A DNA stretch of 60,951 bases from an uncultured Lachnospiraceae bacterium (GCA_900316805.1 ONEJ01000062.1:1-60951), one strand, 5' to 3'; positions 8,150 through 17,455 are shown, counted from the first letter of the stretch. Program-made: numbers and translations. Notes: generated by a model from the letters alone, not told the origin.

Positions 8150-9814
8150 TCAAAATTTTAATACAACCGCCGTATAATTATCGTTTTCTGTGTTTCTTGC
8201 GATGGCCTTAAACATGGCCGGAACTGTCTTTTCCCCCTTCTTGGAAAGAAAATGCTTAAGCCTGCTGTCTTCGATTCTCTTGGTCACCCCATCGGAACAA
8301 ACCAGAAAGGTGTCTCCCTTCTGCAGCTTTCCGTATCGAAATGCCGCCATCTGACTCCCTGCTACACCCTTTTTTCCAAGGAACTCCATCAGGGTATTAA
8401 AATCTTCCTTCTGCACGGGCCGTTGTGTCATGATATTCAGGTCTGCCCGTGTCTGGGGCATACTAAGCCGCTTCAGCCTGCCCTTCCGCAGGCGGTAGAC
8501 CGGGCTGTCTCCGATATTTACCGCATAATAGCGGTTTCCCTGCCACAAAAGAAGGGACAATGTGGTAGCTGTCTGCCCAATTTTCTCACACAGTGTCAGG
8601 ATTTTCTCATTCACCTGATCCAAGAGATCCTCCAGAAGCCGGTCCGGCAGTACATCCCTTCTGGGCTGCTGCTCTACAAAATGGATCAGCGCCTGAATGG
8701 CCGCCTTGGAAGCCAGTTCTCCATAATTGGAACCGCCAACTCCGTCACACACAGCTGCCACATGGATTTCCTCCGGCCTGCATACAAAAGTTCCTGCCTG
8801 CTGGCAGTCCTCCCCTAAATAACAGGACACCGTATCCACCATAAAATTATCCTGATTGATTTTCCGGGAACCGATACAGGTTCCGGCGTGGTAAAAAACC
8901 TCCCAGGTTTCCGGCAGATGTTCCGCTGTCAGTGCTTCTCCGTAGAGCTCTCTGTGAAGCTGTTCCACATCCGAAAGCCGGTAGGAAATATCCGGGTTCA
9001 GGCCATGCAGCAATGCGTTCTGCTGTCCTGCGGAAAGAGCCGTTCCCATCAAAAGCTGGGGCAGTTCCTCCATATATCGCCCGCTTTTGGCCTCCGCAAT
9101 CCCCTCGCCGGTAATCAAATATACCATCATTGAACACAGGGAAAAAATATCCGTCCATGGTCCCTGCTTCCCGGGCTGGGAGCTTTCCGGAGCCTCAAAA
9201 CCTTTGTGCTCAAAAACCTGTCTGCTGCAAAGCTCTTCCCTTCCATCATACGAAGTCGCAGAACCAAAGTCAATCAGAAAAAGCACTCCATCCTCGGAAA
9301 GCATCAGATTTCCGGGGCAGATGTCCCGGTGGATGATGCCCATACCATGCAGATATTTCAGCGTATCAAAGGTATAGGAAAGCAGTGACAGCACCTCCGC
9401 AGCCGGAAGTGTCCCGCCTCTCCTTTTCGCATAGGCAGACAGTGTCTCCCCCTGAATCAGCCGAAGGACGATGTACTCTGTCCCGTTTTCTTCGAAATAA
9501 TCCTTCCGTCTTGCGATATAGGGAACGTCTCTGACTGCCTCAAGGAGCTTTGCCTCATGGCGAAAATTGCGCCGGCATTCCGCCACCGTTTTCTGCCCTT
9601 CCTCGTCATCAGAGTAAATGACCCCATAGGATTTGTTCGCATCTCGGAATGCCCAGTTCTGCGGAAAAAATTCCTTAACTGCCACGTAACAGTTTAGCAG
9701 CTGATCCACCGCCCGGTAGGTAATTCCAAAGCCGCCGGTTCCAAGAACCGACCGGATCTCATATCTATTCTGCAGAACCGCTCCCTGCGGCAAAAAAATA
9801 TCCTCGTTTTTCAT
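8150..9814 (-). CDS. Hanks-type Ser/Thr kinase fused to PP2C phosphatase
   Basis: 554 residues carrying two opposing activities. Residues 18-290 are a kinase: glycine loop GTGGFGITY (25-33), ATP-binding lysine in VAVKEFF (K47), catalytic HRD in IIHRDICPGNL (D164) and DFGSA (182-186). Residues from about 318 are a PP2C phosphatase: SRKINQDN, CDGVGGSNYGE, VNIGDSPVYR, LVCSDGVT and NDNYTAVVL are the metal-binding motifs. There are no PASTA repeats and no transmembrane helix, so it is probably cytosolic, unlike the membrane PrkC plus separate PrpC arrangement. Key residues look intact in both halves. The substrate is unknown; the adjacent PurF paralogue is one candidate by position. Only a weak ribosome binding site (AAAAGG) precedes ATG 9814. 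Confidence 0.92.
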   Translation of the reverse strand: MKNEDIFLPQGAVLQNRYEIRSVLGTGGFGITYRAVDQLLNCYVAVKEFFPQNWAFRDANKSYGVIYSDDEEGQKTVAECRRNFRHEAKLLEAVRDVPYIARRKDYFEENGTEYIVLRLIQGETLSAYAKRRGGTLPAAEVLSLLSYTFDTLKYLHGMGIIHRDICPGNLMLSEDGVLFLIDFGSATSYDGREELCSRQVFEHKGFEAPESSQPGKQGPWTDIFSLCSMMVYLITGEGIAEAKSGRYMEELPQLLMGTALSAGQQNALLHGLNPDISYRLSDVEQLHRELYGEALTAEHLPETWEVFYHAGTCIGSRKINQDNFMVDTVSCYLGEDCQQAGTFVCRPEEIHVAAVCDGVGGSNYGELASKAAIQALIHFVEQQPRRDVLPDRLLEDLLDQVNEKILTLCEKIGQTATTLSLLLWQGNRYYAVNIGDSPVYRLRKGRLKRLSMPQTRADLNIMTQRPVQKEDFNTLMEFLGKKGVAGSQMAAFRYGKLQKGDTFLVCSDGVTKRIEDSRLKHFLSKKGEKTVPAMFKAIARNTENDNYTAVVLKF

Positions 9815-9941
9815 GATTACGCCTTTTCCATTTTACCCTCTTCATGCATCAACATCACCATTATATCATAAGACAACAAAAGATTCGCCCTAGGCAATAA
9901 AATCTCATATAGTAAATAAGTAACAAAACACTTGTATTTCC

Positions 9942-10370
9942 CGGAAAACGCCGGATCATATGATGATCTTCGTTCTGATTGCAGGAACGTACACACCGAT
10001 CTGCCTTCTGGTACTTGACAGGAAAACCGGAATCATGCTTCTTTCTATTGTATGGGGAATCGCACTGATAGGCATTATCATGAAAGGCTTTTGGGTATTC
10101 TGCCCGAAGTGGGTGTCCTCCGTTCTCTATATCGGAATGGGCTGGACCTGTGTACTTGCCTTTGGAAAACTCATGGGAGATCTGACCCACGCAGAATTTG
10201 GCTGGCTTCTTGCCGGCGGTATCATTTATACCATCGGTGGAGTGATATACGCTTTGAAGCTGCCAATCTTTAATCATAAGCATAAAAACTTTGGCTCCCA
10301 TGAGGTTTTTCATCTCTTTGTGATGGGTGGAAGCTTCTGTCATTTTATGGTGATGTTCTCACTTTTATAG
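9942..10370 (+). pseudogene. Hemolysin III (YqfA/TrhA) family, N-terminal half missing
   Basis: The sequence DHMMIFVLIAGTYTPICLL is the characteristic middle segment of hemolysin III-family membrane proteins (usually about 210-220 residues). Here the frame opens only about 12 codons before it, after a TAA at 9921-9923, with RKTPDH where homologues have an RKLDH-like segment. The first two to three transmembrane helices and the conserved N-terminal His/Glu segment are absent. The C-terminal half, including SHEVFHLFVMGGS, is intact. A protein could start at ATG 9960 (136 residues), but no good ribosome binding site precedes it. I read this as a 5' deletion remnant. Confidence 0.75.
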
Positions 10371-10381
10371 AAATGATGTAT

Positions 10382-11113
10382 CTATTCCGGAGCATCTAAG
10401 GCTGCCCCGTCTTCCCAGTCCCTGCAGTACCGCAGATACTCTGCCTCGGTATTCAGAAAATTCTCTGAATTCCGGGGCAGCACAATGGGTTCAATAGTAT
10501 TATTCCCGTAATTGCAGACATAAATGGTCTTCACACAGTTCAAAAACACCCAGTCAAAACGCTTTTCCTTATGTTCCTGCGTAAAACGCATATATTCAAA
10601 CAGTGCCCCCGCATCAATATCATTCTCTCCCGTGGGATGAAGAAACAGATAAAGTCCGTTATAGTGCTTTTGTGCGTAATTGGTATTCAGTTTTTCCAAT
10701 TTTCTGTCAAACCGGTATTTTGCTTTGGAAAGATAATCCTGCTGCACCGAAGAATCCGGTAAAATCGCCCAGAATCTCCCGTTATAGAAATTCAGTCGAT
10801 CTCCATATTTCTCAAAGGCGTGAGGCGGCAGCTCCTCCTTCCGGCAGCCCAGATACTGCTCAATGAAGCTCTCCTCCTGGCCATCATCCGGCAGAAGCGC
10901 CTGGCTCACCTCCAGACCGAAATCCATGGTCTCATTGATCCAGTCCGGTGATTCACTCTTGATAAAACAGGGCCGGTACTCCTTCCACAGATATTTTAAC
11001 GATACCGCCGCATAGATTTCGTTCAATAATTTTTCGTAAGCCACTGTATTCACCCACCTGTATGTTTCTGTACCCCAAAAGTCTTTACCTAATTTGATTA
11101 TACTAAGATACAA
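10382..11113 (-). CDS. Conserved-looking protein of unknown function
   Basis: Up to 243 residues, soluble, no signal peptide. The start is uncertain: ATG 11113 gives MYLSIIKLGKDF, and internal GTG codons near 11050 could also initiate. Recognisable stretches are YRPCFIKSESPDWINE and FGLEVSQALL, a layout (Asp, then a beta strand ending Glu-Val) loosely like the core of PD-(D/E)XK folds, but I do not recognise the family with confidence. It stands alone, 11 bp from the end of the hemolysin III remnant and convergent with it. Confidence 0.6.
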   Translation of the reverse strand: MYLSIIKLGKDFWGTETYRWVNTVAYEKLLNEIYAAVSLKYLWKEYRPCFIKSESPDWINETMDFGLEVSQALLPDDGQEESFIEQYLGCRKEELPPHAFEKYGDRLNFYNGRFWAILPDSSVQQDYLSKAKYRFDRKLEKLNTNYAQKHYNGLYLFLHPTGENDIDAGALFEYMRFTQEHKEKRFDWVFLNCVKTIYVCNYGNNTIEPIVLPRNSENFLNTEAEYLRYCRDWEDGAALDAPE

Positions 11114-11333
11114 CTGACTTTACAACAGAAAACTCCATGCCGTGAACCAGTTAGAATCTTACATCTTCCCGTTCATTCCCCACAATTGTTTTCACGTTCT
11201 CATCCGCTTTTTATTGTGGGGGTTCTCGTTTCTTTTGGCTCAGTTGTATATGGAATCGTTACAATACGTTGCCTTTATCATGATCTCGTATCCAACCCTG
11301 TACTGATCAACTGCTGCATCTCCATACTTAAAT

Positions 11334-11930
11334 CTATTTTTTCTCAGTCCATATCGCGCTTACAGACTTTTTAACGCCATATAGCGAGAAAATCATTAAA
11401 AAGATACCTGTCAGCAGTAAATTTTTCAACTTAACACCGGAAACCTGTTGAATAGCAATGTCTGACCGAAGACGATTGATATCAAAGTCCTTCGCACCTT
11501 CATACCATGAAGTATATAAATCAGTGCCCTCTACCACTTTCCCCACAAAGGAAACCGTCCTGCCTTTGCCCATCTGAAAATTTTCTAATTTCTTTACGAT
11601 GTCCTCTTCATAAACAATGATTCGCACGTAGCTCTCATCATCTACAACCATGGTATAAGTTATATAGTCCTTGGGGCCGGCAATAAAAACCTCACTTTGT
11701 CCAGTCACCTGATCATCACGATAACTGCCGATGGGAACGGCAACGTAACGATCAACCTGGCACTGCACATAATCATCTACATTTAATTGGGCCAGACTCT
11801 CCTCATTTAGCTGCTTCGGATGTGAAAACCCTCGATATTCCCCATAATATTTGGCTGCCAGACAAATACCTATTATTGCCAATATCGTAAACACGATGGT
11901 ACTAATCGAAAAGAAATATGTTTTCTTCAT
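11334..11930 (-). CDS. Membrane protein with two TM segments, unknown function
   Basis: 198 residues from ATG 11930, which has GGAG 6 nt upstream. A transmembrane helix lies at about residues 5-28 and a second near the C-terminus (LLLTGIFLMIFSLYGV). Between them is an extracytoplasmic region of about 130 residues that looks like a beta barrel (VDDYVQCQVDRYVAVPIGS, then GRTVSFVGKVVEG), OB-fold-like in feel. It lies 17 bp after the lipoprotein gene on the same strand, so they are probably co-expressed and may act together at the membrane. No function is assigned. Confidence 0.7.
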   Translation of the reverse strand: MKKTYFFSISTIVFTILAIIGICLAAKYYGEYRGFSHPKQLNEESLAQLNVDDYVQCQVDRYVAVPIGSYRDDQVTGQSEVFIAGPKDYITYTMVVDDESYVRIIVYEEDIVKKLENFQMGKGRTVSFVGKVVEGTDLYTSWYEGAKDFDINRLRSDIAIQQVSGVKLKNLLLTGIFLMIFSLYGVKKSVSAIWTEKK

Positions 11931-11947
11931 AGTAATCTCCATTCCGC

Positions 11948-12427
11948 TTATTCTATGGTCAAACACAAGCTGCCCAGACCAAGCTCATCATCCTCTGCCA
12001 GTCTAAAATCTATTATTTCAAAGTCAGGCAGTTCCCATACCAGAGATGACAAATTCAAACCCTGAAGATATTCTTTTGGCTCATCCACAACCACAGGTTT
12101 GATTGTAAATACATATACTTCGCCTGGCTCCAGCTGTTTTCCAATCTCTTCTCCTACATATACGGTAAATGGGTAACTTTGAAATTCTGTAACAACCGCA
12201 ACGCTAGGTGTTGTATCGTCATAACAGTAATCCGGAATCACATCCCGGACACCAACCGTAAAAGATCCACTGACAGTTGTTTTTATATCACTTGATTGGG
12301 TATCCTCCAGCTCAAGCTCAGATGAAATCATGGATTCCGTTTGTTTTATTTCACCATCCGATTTACTGCAGGCATTCGTAACCATTAGCATAGATAGTGA
12401 TAAAAATACTAAAATACACTTTTTCAT
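11948..12427 (-). CDS. Small lipoprotein
   Basis: About 159 residues from ATG 12427 (AGGAGG 7-8 nt upstream); the longer in-frame reading to 12544 runs through untranslated leader. It has a signal peptide with lipobox MVTNAC at about residues 16-21, then an acidic, Ser-rich linker and a beta-rich domain of about 110 residues. The lipidated Cys would anchor it to the outer face of the membrane. It is the first gene of a two-gene unit with the membrane protein at 11334-11930. Confidence 0.75.
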   Translation of the reverse strand: MKKCILVFLSLSMLMVTNACSKSDGEIKQTESMISSELELEDTQSSDIKTTVSGSFTVGVRDVIPDYCYDDTTPSVAVVTEFQSYPFTVYVGEEIGKQLEPGEVYVFTIKPVVVDEPKEYLQGLNLSSLVWELPDFEIIDFRLAEDDELGLGSLCLTIE

Positions 12428-12549
12428 AAACACTCCTCCTACATGATCTGGTTTTCTATCGGGTAGTATAACATATGATCCTTTCCAAACTCTTTCGGAA
12501 ATCTTAAAGTTTCGAAAGAAATAGTAAAACGGGTTACTGTTCACGGGTA

Positions 12550-12573
12550 GGTATTTTCGGTACCGAAAATACC
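12550..12573. promoter_or_regulatory. Perfect 24-bp palindrome upstream of lipoprotein gene
   Basis: GGTATTTTCGGT is followed directly by its reverse complement, with no loop. It lies about 120 bp upstream of the lipoprotein start at 12427 and about 90 bp beyond the stop of the nuclease gene. No T-run follows on either strand, so an operator fits better than a terminator. Confidence 0.45.
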
Positions 12574-12660
12574 GTATGAAAGTCTGACGTTTGCAGTTTT
12601 GGGCAATTTTTTCCCCATTTCTTTCCCCCTGTACTGAAACATCAATCCGTGCGTAATCTG

Positions 12661-13938
12661 CTACCGCAAAAACTTCAGAATATGCTCCTCAAATACTTTT
12701 ACAGCATTTCCCACAAATTCCTTTCGCTTCTGCCTATCAACAAGATCTACAGCGCATTGATTCATATGCTTGAAATCCGGCACATCATCATAATAAGCAT
12801 CCTGGCGTTTTCCGTTTGGATAACACCATGTGAACCACCAATCTGCCGGAGTCATAACATCTCTGTCAAGATATTGGGCAGCTTCCTCTATAAGCTCCTC
12901 CGTTATTTCATTTACCTGATACCCTTTCCTATTACCATCCTGAGAAACAGCCTCAGTATCAAATAGCACAATTCCAGCAAAAAGGTTATGTTCTACTTCA
13001 ATCCGAAACCACATCTGCAGGCTGCTTTGAGTAAATCTTGCATTTTTTACCACATAATTAAGACCAGGATATGTACTGTAACAGTCATAAAATTTGTCAT
13101 GCTGTTTTTCTTCATAAGAATAATAAACTGCATCTCTTTCAAGCTCCAACCCATATTTTGGTGCAATTTTTTCTATTTCTTCCTTAAAATCATCGAACAC
13201 AAGCCTCATAAGGCGAAGCTTAGCTGTTTTCATAGACTTTTCAATCTGAATTCCGGCACCAAAATAATCCGGCGATTCATACAATATTTCCAAACATCTT
13301 TCCATCAGCAGCTTCTCCCCTTCATCCGTAACAGCACGAATTGCATCCATATACTGTACAATCATCGATTTGACCGGATCCCTCAGTTGCACAAGAAGCC
13401 TCATCAGCCAACTGTAAATATCATCTTTCCATGAAATGCACTGAATCTGATCCAGTGATAAAATATCTGTGCCATCTTTCTTTTTCCTGCTATAAGGAGA
13501 GGGTGGATTTCCAAATCTCGTCAGATAAACGATTGGGGCATTTTTCGCAGCCTCATAGTAATCATAGCATTGCCCCTCCTGCTCATCTGCGTATATTTTT
13601 ACCTCCATTGGGATTTGAAATCGGGCATTCTGAATCACAATATCAATCCGTCGGTCATGATCGATCACGTATTCCTTCGTGACATCTGTGTTCGCAAGCA
13701 AAGTATCATTTATGTCACTTCGTTTTAAAACATCCCGAAGAAAAGATTTCAAAAACAAGATTCCATATCCATGCCGCCCTTCCGGATTTAATATATCCGC
13801 CAGAAAACGACACATAAGAACTTCTTTTGCACTGATTTCCAATACATGAAATAGATTATATTCTGACATAGAGCCATCATCTAGCAGCTTTCTATTGCAG
13901 TCATTTATTTTTGATAGCAGCTCCGTGTACTGATTCAT
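12661..13938 (-). CDS. PD-(D/E)XK nuclease superfamily protein
   Basis: 425 residues from ATG 13938 (AGGAGG with good spacing). The N-terminus has the arrangement of the PDDEXK_4-type family: VLMCRFLADILNPEGRHGYG, then the core DRRIDIVIQN and IPMEVKIYADEQEGQCYDYY. There D of RIDIVI and E/K of MEVKI form the predicted D...ExK site. The C-terminal two-thirds are less conserved and end in an alpha/beta region. It is a predicted DNA- or RNA-cleaving enzyme of unknown target. The AAA ATPase gene ends 44 bp upstream on the same strand, so the two probably form one operon. Such pairs often act in mobile-element or phage conflict, but that role is inferred. Confidence 0.78.
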   Translation of the reverse strand: MNQYTELLSKINDCNRKLLDDGSMSEYNLFHVLEISAKEVLMCRFLADILNPEGRHGYGILFLKSFLRDVLKRSDINDTLLANTDVTKEYVIDHDRRIDIVIQNARFQIPMEVKIYADEQEGQCYDYYEAAKNAPIVYLTRFGNPPSPYSRKKKDGTDILSLDQIQCISWKDDIYSWLMRLLVQLRDPVKSMIVQYMDAIRAVTDEGEKLLMERCLEILYESPDYFGAGIQIEKSMKTAKLRLMRLVFDDFKEEIEKIAPKYGLELERDAVYYSYEEKQHDKFYDCYSTYPGLNYVVKNARFTQSSLQMWFRIEVEHNLFAGIVLFDTEAVSQDGNRKGYQVNEITEELIEEAAQYLDRDVMTPADWWFTWCYPNGKRQDAYYDDVPDFKHMNQCAVDLVDRQKRKEFVGNAVKVFEEHILKFLR

Positions 13939-13982
13939 CGACAATTGCCTCCTATCCCCTTTCCCTTTCAATCATTAGAAAA

Positions 13983-14798
13983 CTATATAAACTCATCCTC
14001 ATGTTGTTTGAAAAAATCATAGAAATATCTGACATTTTCCAGTTCACTCCACTTACAGACATCATAATCTACTGTGTCCAAATTATATATTTTTGCACTC
14101 AGAGTCCCCAACATAAAGGGAGAATGTGTCGCAATAATGAACTGACAGCCCAGAAGCCGTGCCATTTTATTAAGTTCCTCTGCCAAGGAAACCTGATTCG
14201 CAGGAGACAGGGATACCTCCGGCTCATCCAGCAAATATAAGGCATCCGGAATCAGATAATCATTAAAATACTGCAGAGATGTCTCTCCATTTGAATACTT
14301 CTCCTGGCCAAACTCGATATACCCCTGCTGTTTACTGCCTTCTTTTGATTTTAAGAACTCTTTCGCCTCTTGATATGTCATTCCGTTTTGCACATAATCG
14401 TAGATCATTCCATCCGACAAGACCTGCCGCTGCTGAATTTTCTTAATGTCATAAAGAATATCTTCACTCTTTATATACCTGCTGTCTGCCGGAATCTTCC
14501 GAAGGGTTCTTCCTGCTTCATCTTCTCCAAGACTGTAAGAACATTCCTCAGAAAAAGCTCCACAATAATCAACATTTCCGAAGGTGTTGCTGGTAGCATA
14601 TTCTTTTCCCTGCAATCCCAGCTTATTCGCAATAATGTTCAAGAGGGTTGACTTTCCAGATCCATTATTTCCATACAAAACTGTAATTGGCGAAAATACA
14701 AAGGGATCAATATATTTCCCGCGGAAAACATTATATGGATAAATATTGGGATTTTTTACTTCCCTTTCACTTAATTTGAAACTGCTTAGATATATCAT
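13983..14798 (-). CDS. ABC/SMC-type AAA ATPase (AAA_21-like)
   Basis: 271 residues. Walker A is [14 protein letters not shown] (about 41-54), Walker B is ALYLLDEPEVSLSP, and the H-switch is FIIATHSPFMLG. The insertion between Walker A and B is short and helical, without a long coiled coil. There is no transmembrane segment, so this is a soluble stand-alone ATPase like those that partner nucleases or toxins. It is followed by the PD-(D/E)XK gene and preceded at 17 bp by a small reading frame. It could be the motor or sensor for that nuclease. Confidence 0.8.
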   Translation of the reverse strand: MIYLSSFKLSEREVKNPNIYPYNVFRGKYIDPFVFSPITVLYGNNGSGKSTLLNIIANKLGLQGKEYATSNTFGNVDYCGAFSEECSYSLGEDEAGRTLRKIPADSRYIKSEDILYDIKKIQQRQVLSDGMIYDYVQNGMTYQEAKEFLKSKEGSKQQGYIEFGQEKYSNGETSLQYFNDYLIPDALYLLDEPEVSLSPANQVSLAEELNKMARLLGCQFIIATHSPFMLGTLSAKIYNLDTVDYDVCKWSELENVRYFYDFFKQHEDEFI

Positions 14799-14815
14799 CC
14801 TTTTTTCACCTTTTC

Positions 14816-14992
14816 TCAGTCCAAAATAGAATTATTCTCTATATATCCATAAAACTGTGTATGTAATTGCCGCATTTCATCCGAAGCATTCATTGAATGC
14901 TGATACATAAACATATTTTCGAAATCACTTCTAAAAGTTATAATAAGCCCGGCTTTTAACACACAAACAGGTGCAAGGCGGAAGAAATTCAT
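14816..14992 (-). CDS. Small hypothetical protein
   Basis: About 58 residues from ATG 14992, with GGAG 4 nt before it. No motif is recognised; the N-terminus is mildly hydrophobic (FFRLAPVCVLKAGLIITF). It sits just upstream of the ATPase gene, so it may belong to that operon or be a fragment of a lost gene. Low certainty. Confidence 0.3.
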   Translation of the reverse strand: MNFFRLAPVCVLKAGLIITFRSDFENMFMYQHSMNASDEMRQLHTQFYGYIENNSILD

Positions 14993-15064
14993 TTTTCTCC
15001 ATCCCCACATTTTTTACACTCCGGATCTTTGATCCGGGATAATGATACCTTTTTCAAACTTCTT

Positions 15065-15298
15065 CTAGTGATGGAATCCTTTCAGTTCCTGCTCATATTT
15101 TGCCTTCATGCCTTCATAATACGAAATCTGCTTTTCATTCAACTGACCGGCTGCCTTTAGTTCTTCAAACTTATTGCGAAAATCCTTAAAGGCTTTCTGC
15201 GCCGCATCCTTGTAATTATTTGCCGCATTGTTGGCCACCCCATTTAGGAGAGCATCCAATTCCTTATGGTTCTTTGAAAATCGTTTAAATATTCCCAT
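15065..15298 (-). CDS. Small helical protein of unknown function
   Basis: 77 residues from ATG 15298, with AGGAG 7 nt upstream. Highly charged and predicted all-helical (AAQKAFKDFRNKFEELKAAG), possibly coiled coil. The start overlaps the 3' end of the alpha/beta hydrolase gene by 14 bp, so translation is likely coupled. No family recognised. Confidence 0.55.
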   Translation of the reverse strand: MGIFKRFSKNHKELDALLNGVANNAANNYKDAAQKAFKDFRNKFEELKAAGQLNEKQISYYEGMKAKYEQELKGFHH

Positions 15299-16172
15299 TT
15301 CCCGGCTCCTTCCCACCTTTTAGAAATGTTATAATTCTGGCTTTTTCCTTTTCAGGCAGAATATGCATATGACCACAATCCTTCAATTCCACTGTCTGAC
15401 AGTCTGAAATGATCTGCTTGGCGCGCGGCAATACTTTATTTGCGGGAAAGAGACAATCCTTTTCACAGGCAATGACAAGTGCCGGTGATTGGTACTTTCT
15501 CATCCGTTCCGCGTCAACATTGGAAGGCATTCCTACTTTTGTTTTCACATTTTCAAAACTATCCCTTAAAATATCAAGCGTGTCCTCATCAATTACATTT
15601 CTGTGCAGTGCCATAAATAAGGCTGTATCGATCAAATATTTTTCCTGCTTTGTAACTCGGTACTGGATGAGAGGAATCATCATTTTAGCGGAGGAAATGG
15701 GAAGCGCATTGTTGATTCCGGAGGGAACAAGCAAAACTGCCCGCTCGACTTTGTCTGGGGCATAACACATCAGCTTAGCCAGAATTCCTCCGCCAAAAGA
15801 GCCCCCATAACAAAGCATTTTCCCGTGTCCAAGTGCAGCGATCACTTCACTGGCCCATTTTCCATAGTCATAGTCCCTGGGAGAAAGATCCACTTCAGCA
15901 CTTTTTCCCGGATGCCCAATGGTATCAACCGCATATACATGAAAATCATCCAATAAAAACCGGGAAATAAGAAGGTTGTATGCGGTTGTACTGTTTCCGC
16001 CATGAAACACCAGAAGGGGCTTTCCGTTCCGGTTTCCTGTTTCGATCAGATGCGTTTTTCCAAAGGAAGTTTCCACATAAATATCTGAACAGGGCATGTT
16101 CAATTTTGCTATCTGTTTGTCATATAGGGCAAGGGATCTTGCTTTTGCTTCTTCTGAGTGATAGGTTGCCAT
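15285..16172 (-). CDS. Alpha/beta hydrolase
   Basis: 295 residues from ATG 16172 (GGAGG 8 nt upstream). It has the alpha/beta-hydrolase oxyanion segment LLVFHGGNST, the nucleophile elbow CYGGSFGGG (GxSxG, Ser), an acid in ACEKDCLFP and the catalytic His in LKDCGHMHILPE. It is soluble, with no signal. It resembles the carboxylesterase/proline-iminopeptidase-like group common in Firmicutes; the substrate is unknown. It is the last of three neighbouring hydrolases on the minus strand, the other two being membrane-anchored. Confidence 0.85.
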   Translation of the reverse strand: MATYHSEEAKARSLALYDKQIAKLNMPCSDIYVETSFGKTHLIETGNRNGKPLLVFHGGNSTTAYNLLISRFLLDDFHVYAVDTIGHPGKSAEVDLSPRDYDYGKWASEVIAALGHGKMLCYGGSFGGGILAKLMCYAPDKVERAVLLVPSGINNALPISSAKMMIPLIQYRVTKQEKYLIDTALFMALHRNVIDEDTLDILRDSFENVKTKVGMPSNVDAERMRKYQSPALVIACEKDCLFPANKVLPRAKQIISDCQTVELKDCGHMHILPEKEKARIITFLKGGKEPGNGNI

Positions 16173-16232
16173 TGTATGTACCTCCAAAATCTAATCATCC
16201 ATATCCGTTTCTTCAGATGGAATAACCATTTT

Positions 16233-17336
16233 CTATCTCAGAACTTCACTTAATATATCATCGATTGTATCACAATACAGCTTCGGGTTGTCCATAAACA
16301 TGCTGTGCCCTACATTTTCAAGGCTATAAAAGTTCTTCCTGGGAGCTTCTATACTTTCATAATATTCTTCTGCATCCTTCTGACACACTGCATAATCCCC
16401 CTCCCCGGAAATATAATACACAGGCACCTGATACTCCGCCGGAAGCTCTCTGATATCAAACCCGAAAAAGGCATAGGCCATGATATTTTTGTTACTTTCA
16501 AAAAAACCTGATGTGTCCATTTGTGCTAAGAACCACTTCATATCATCCATATTCATATCCGGTGATGTGATACCTGTCCACATCTGTTGTAATCCTGACA
16601 TCTGACCGTCACCGGCAATGTATTTCGCAGTAATTGAAACCAGCTGGTTAAGATCTTCAAAAGACATATCCTCGTATTTGTTCACCTTACTCATACGATC
16701 CAGAAGCTTCTTAAGCTTTTCTTCGTCTTCTGTGCCTTTCACCTGATCCTTTTCAAGGGCCAGCCGCGCTGCATTTAACTTGTTTTCATAAAGATCGGTA
16801 ATCTGGCTGATACCAATATAGCACTCCACATTTTCAGGATATTTTTGAACATAAATACTGCCGATCACTGTCCCCCATGAATGACCGGCTATCAAAACTT
16901 TTTCCTTACCAAAGCGCTCCTTTGCATACTCTACAAGGGCATTCAAATCGCTGACAAAAGTATCAATATCTGCATCCGCTTTACAATTATTCTTATAATA
17001 GGTTCTTCCGCATCCGCGCTGGTCATAGTTGATAATGGTAAGCTGCGATTCTAGTTCTTTCTGATAATACGATGAAACATATCCCATAGGACTGGCAGGA
17101 CCGCCATGAATAAAAATCATAACCGGGTTATCTGTGTTTTCTCCCCGTATCTGAACATATTGTTTTATTCCGTTAATGTCTATATATGTAGATTCCTGAA
17201 TGCCAAGTGGCGTTTTAATTTTTGTCTTTCCGGCATTTATCATCCGGACTGCAATAATGATCAGTAACAGAGCTAATACGATAACCATACATAAAACTAA
17301 GATATTCTTCATAATAAGTAGAATCTTCCTTTTCAT
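16233..17336 (-). CDS. Membrane-anchored alpha/beta hydrolase, proline-iminopeptidase-like
   Basis: 367 residues. An N-terminal transmembrane helix (about 10-32) anchors an external hydrolase domain. MIFIHGGPASP is the oxyanion-hole motif typical of proline iminopeptidase relatives, YDQRGCGRT follows, and GHSWGTVIGS is the nucleophile elbow. The acid lies in ISGEGDYAVC and the His in VGHSMFMDNP. A helical cap domain sits between elbow and acid. It may hydrolyse peptides or esters at the cell surface; the substrate is unknown. It is separated from the next hydrolase upstream by about 120 bp. Confidence 0.85.
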   Translation of the reverse strand: MKRKILLIMKNILVLCMVIVLALLLIIIAVRMINAGKTKIKTPLGIQESTYIDINGIKQYVQIRGENTDNPVMIFIHGGPASPMGYVSSYYQKELESQLTIINYDQRGCGRTYYKNNCKADADIDTFVSDLNALVEYAKERFGKEKVLIAGHSWGTVIGSIYVQKYPENVECYIGISQITDLYENKLNAARLALEKDQVKGTEDEEKLKKLLDRMSKVNKYEDMSFEDLNQLVSITAKYIAGDGQMSGLQQMWTGITSPDMNMDDMKWFLAQMDTSGFFESNKNIMAYAFFGFDIRELPAEYQVPVYYISGEGDYAVCQKDAEEYYESIEAPRKNFYSLENVGHSMFMDNPKLYCDTIDDILSEVLR

Positions 17337-17455
17337 TCGTCATTTACCCCATATTCCCTTTGCCTTTGCCAATATGATTCTACCAAATCTTTTATCAGAT
17401 ATGATTTTACTCATACTTACTTCCCTCGTAAACATCCATTTCTTAATAAATTCCA

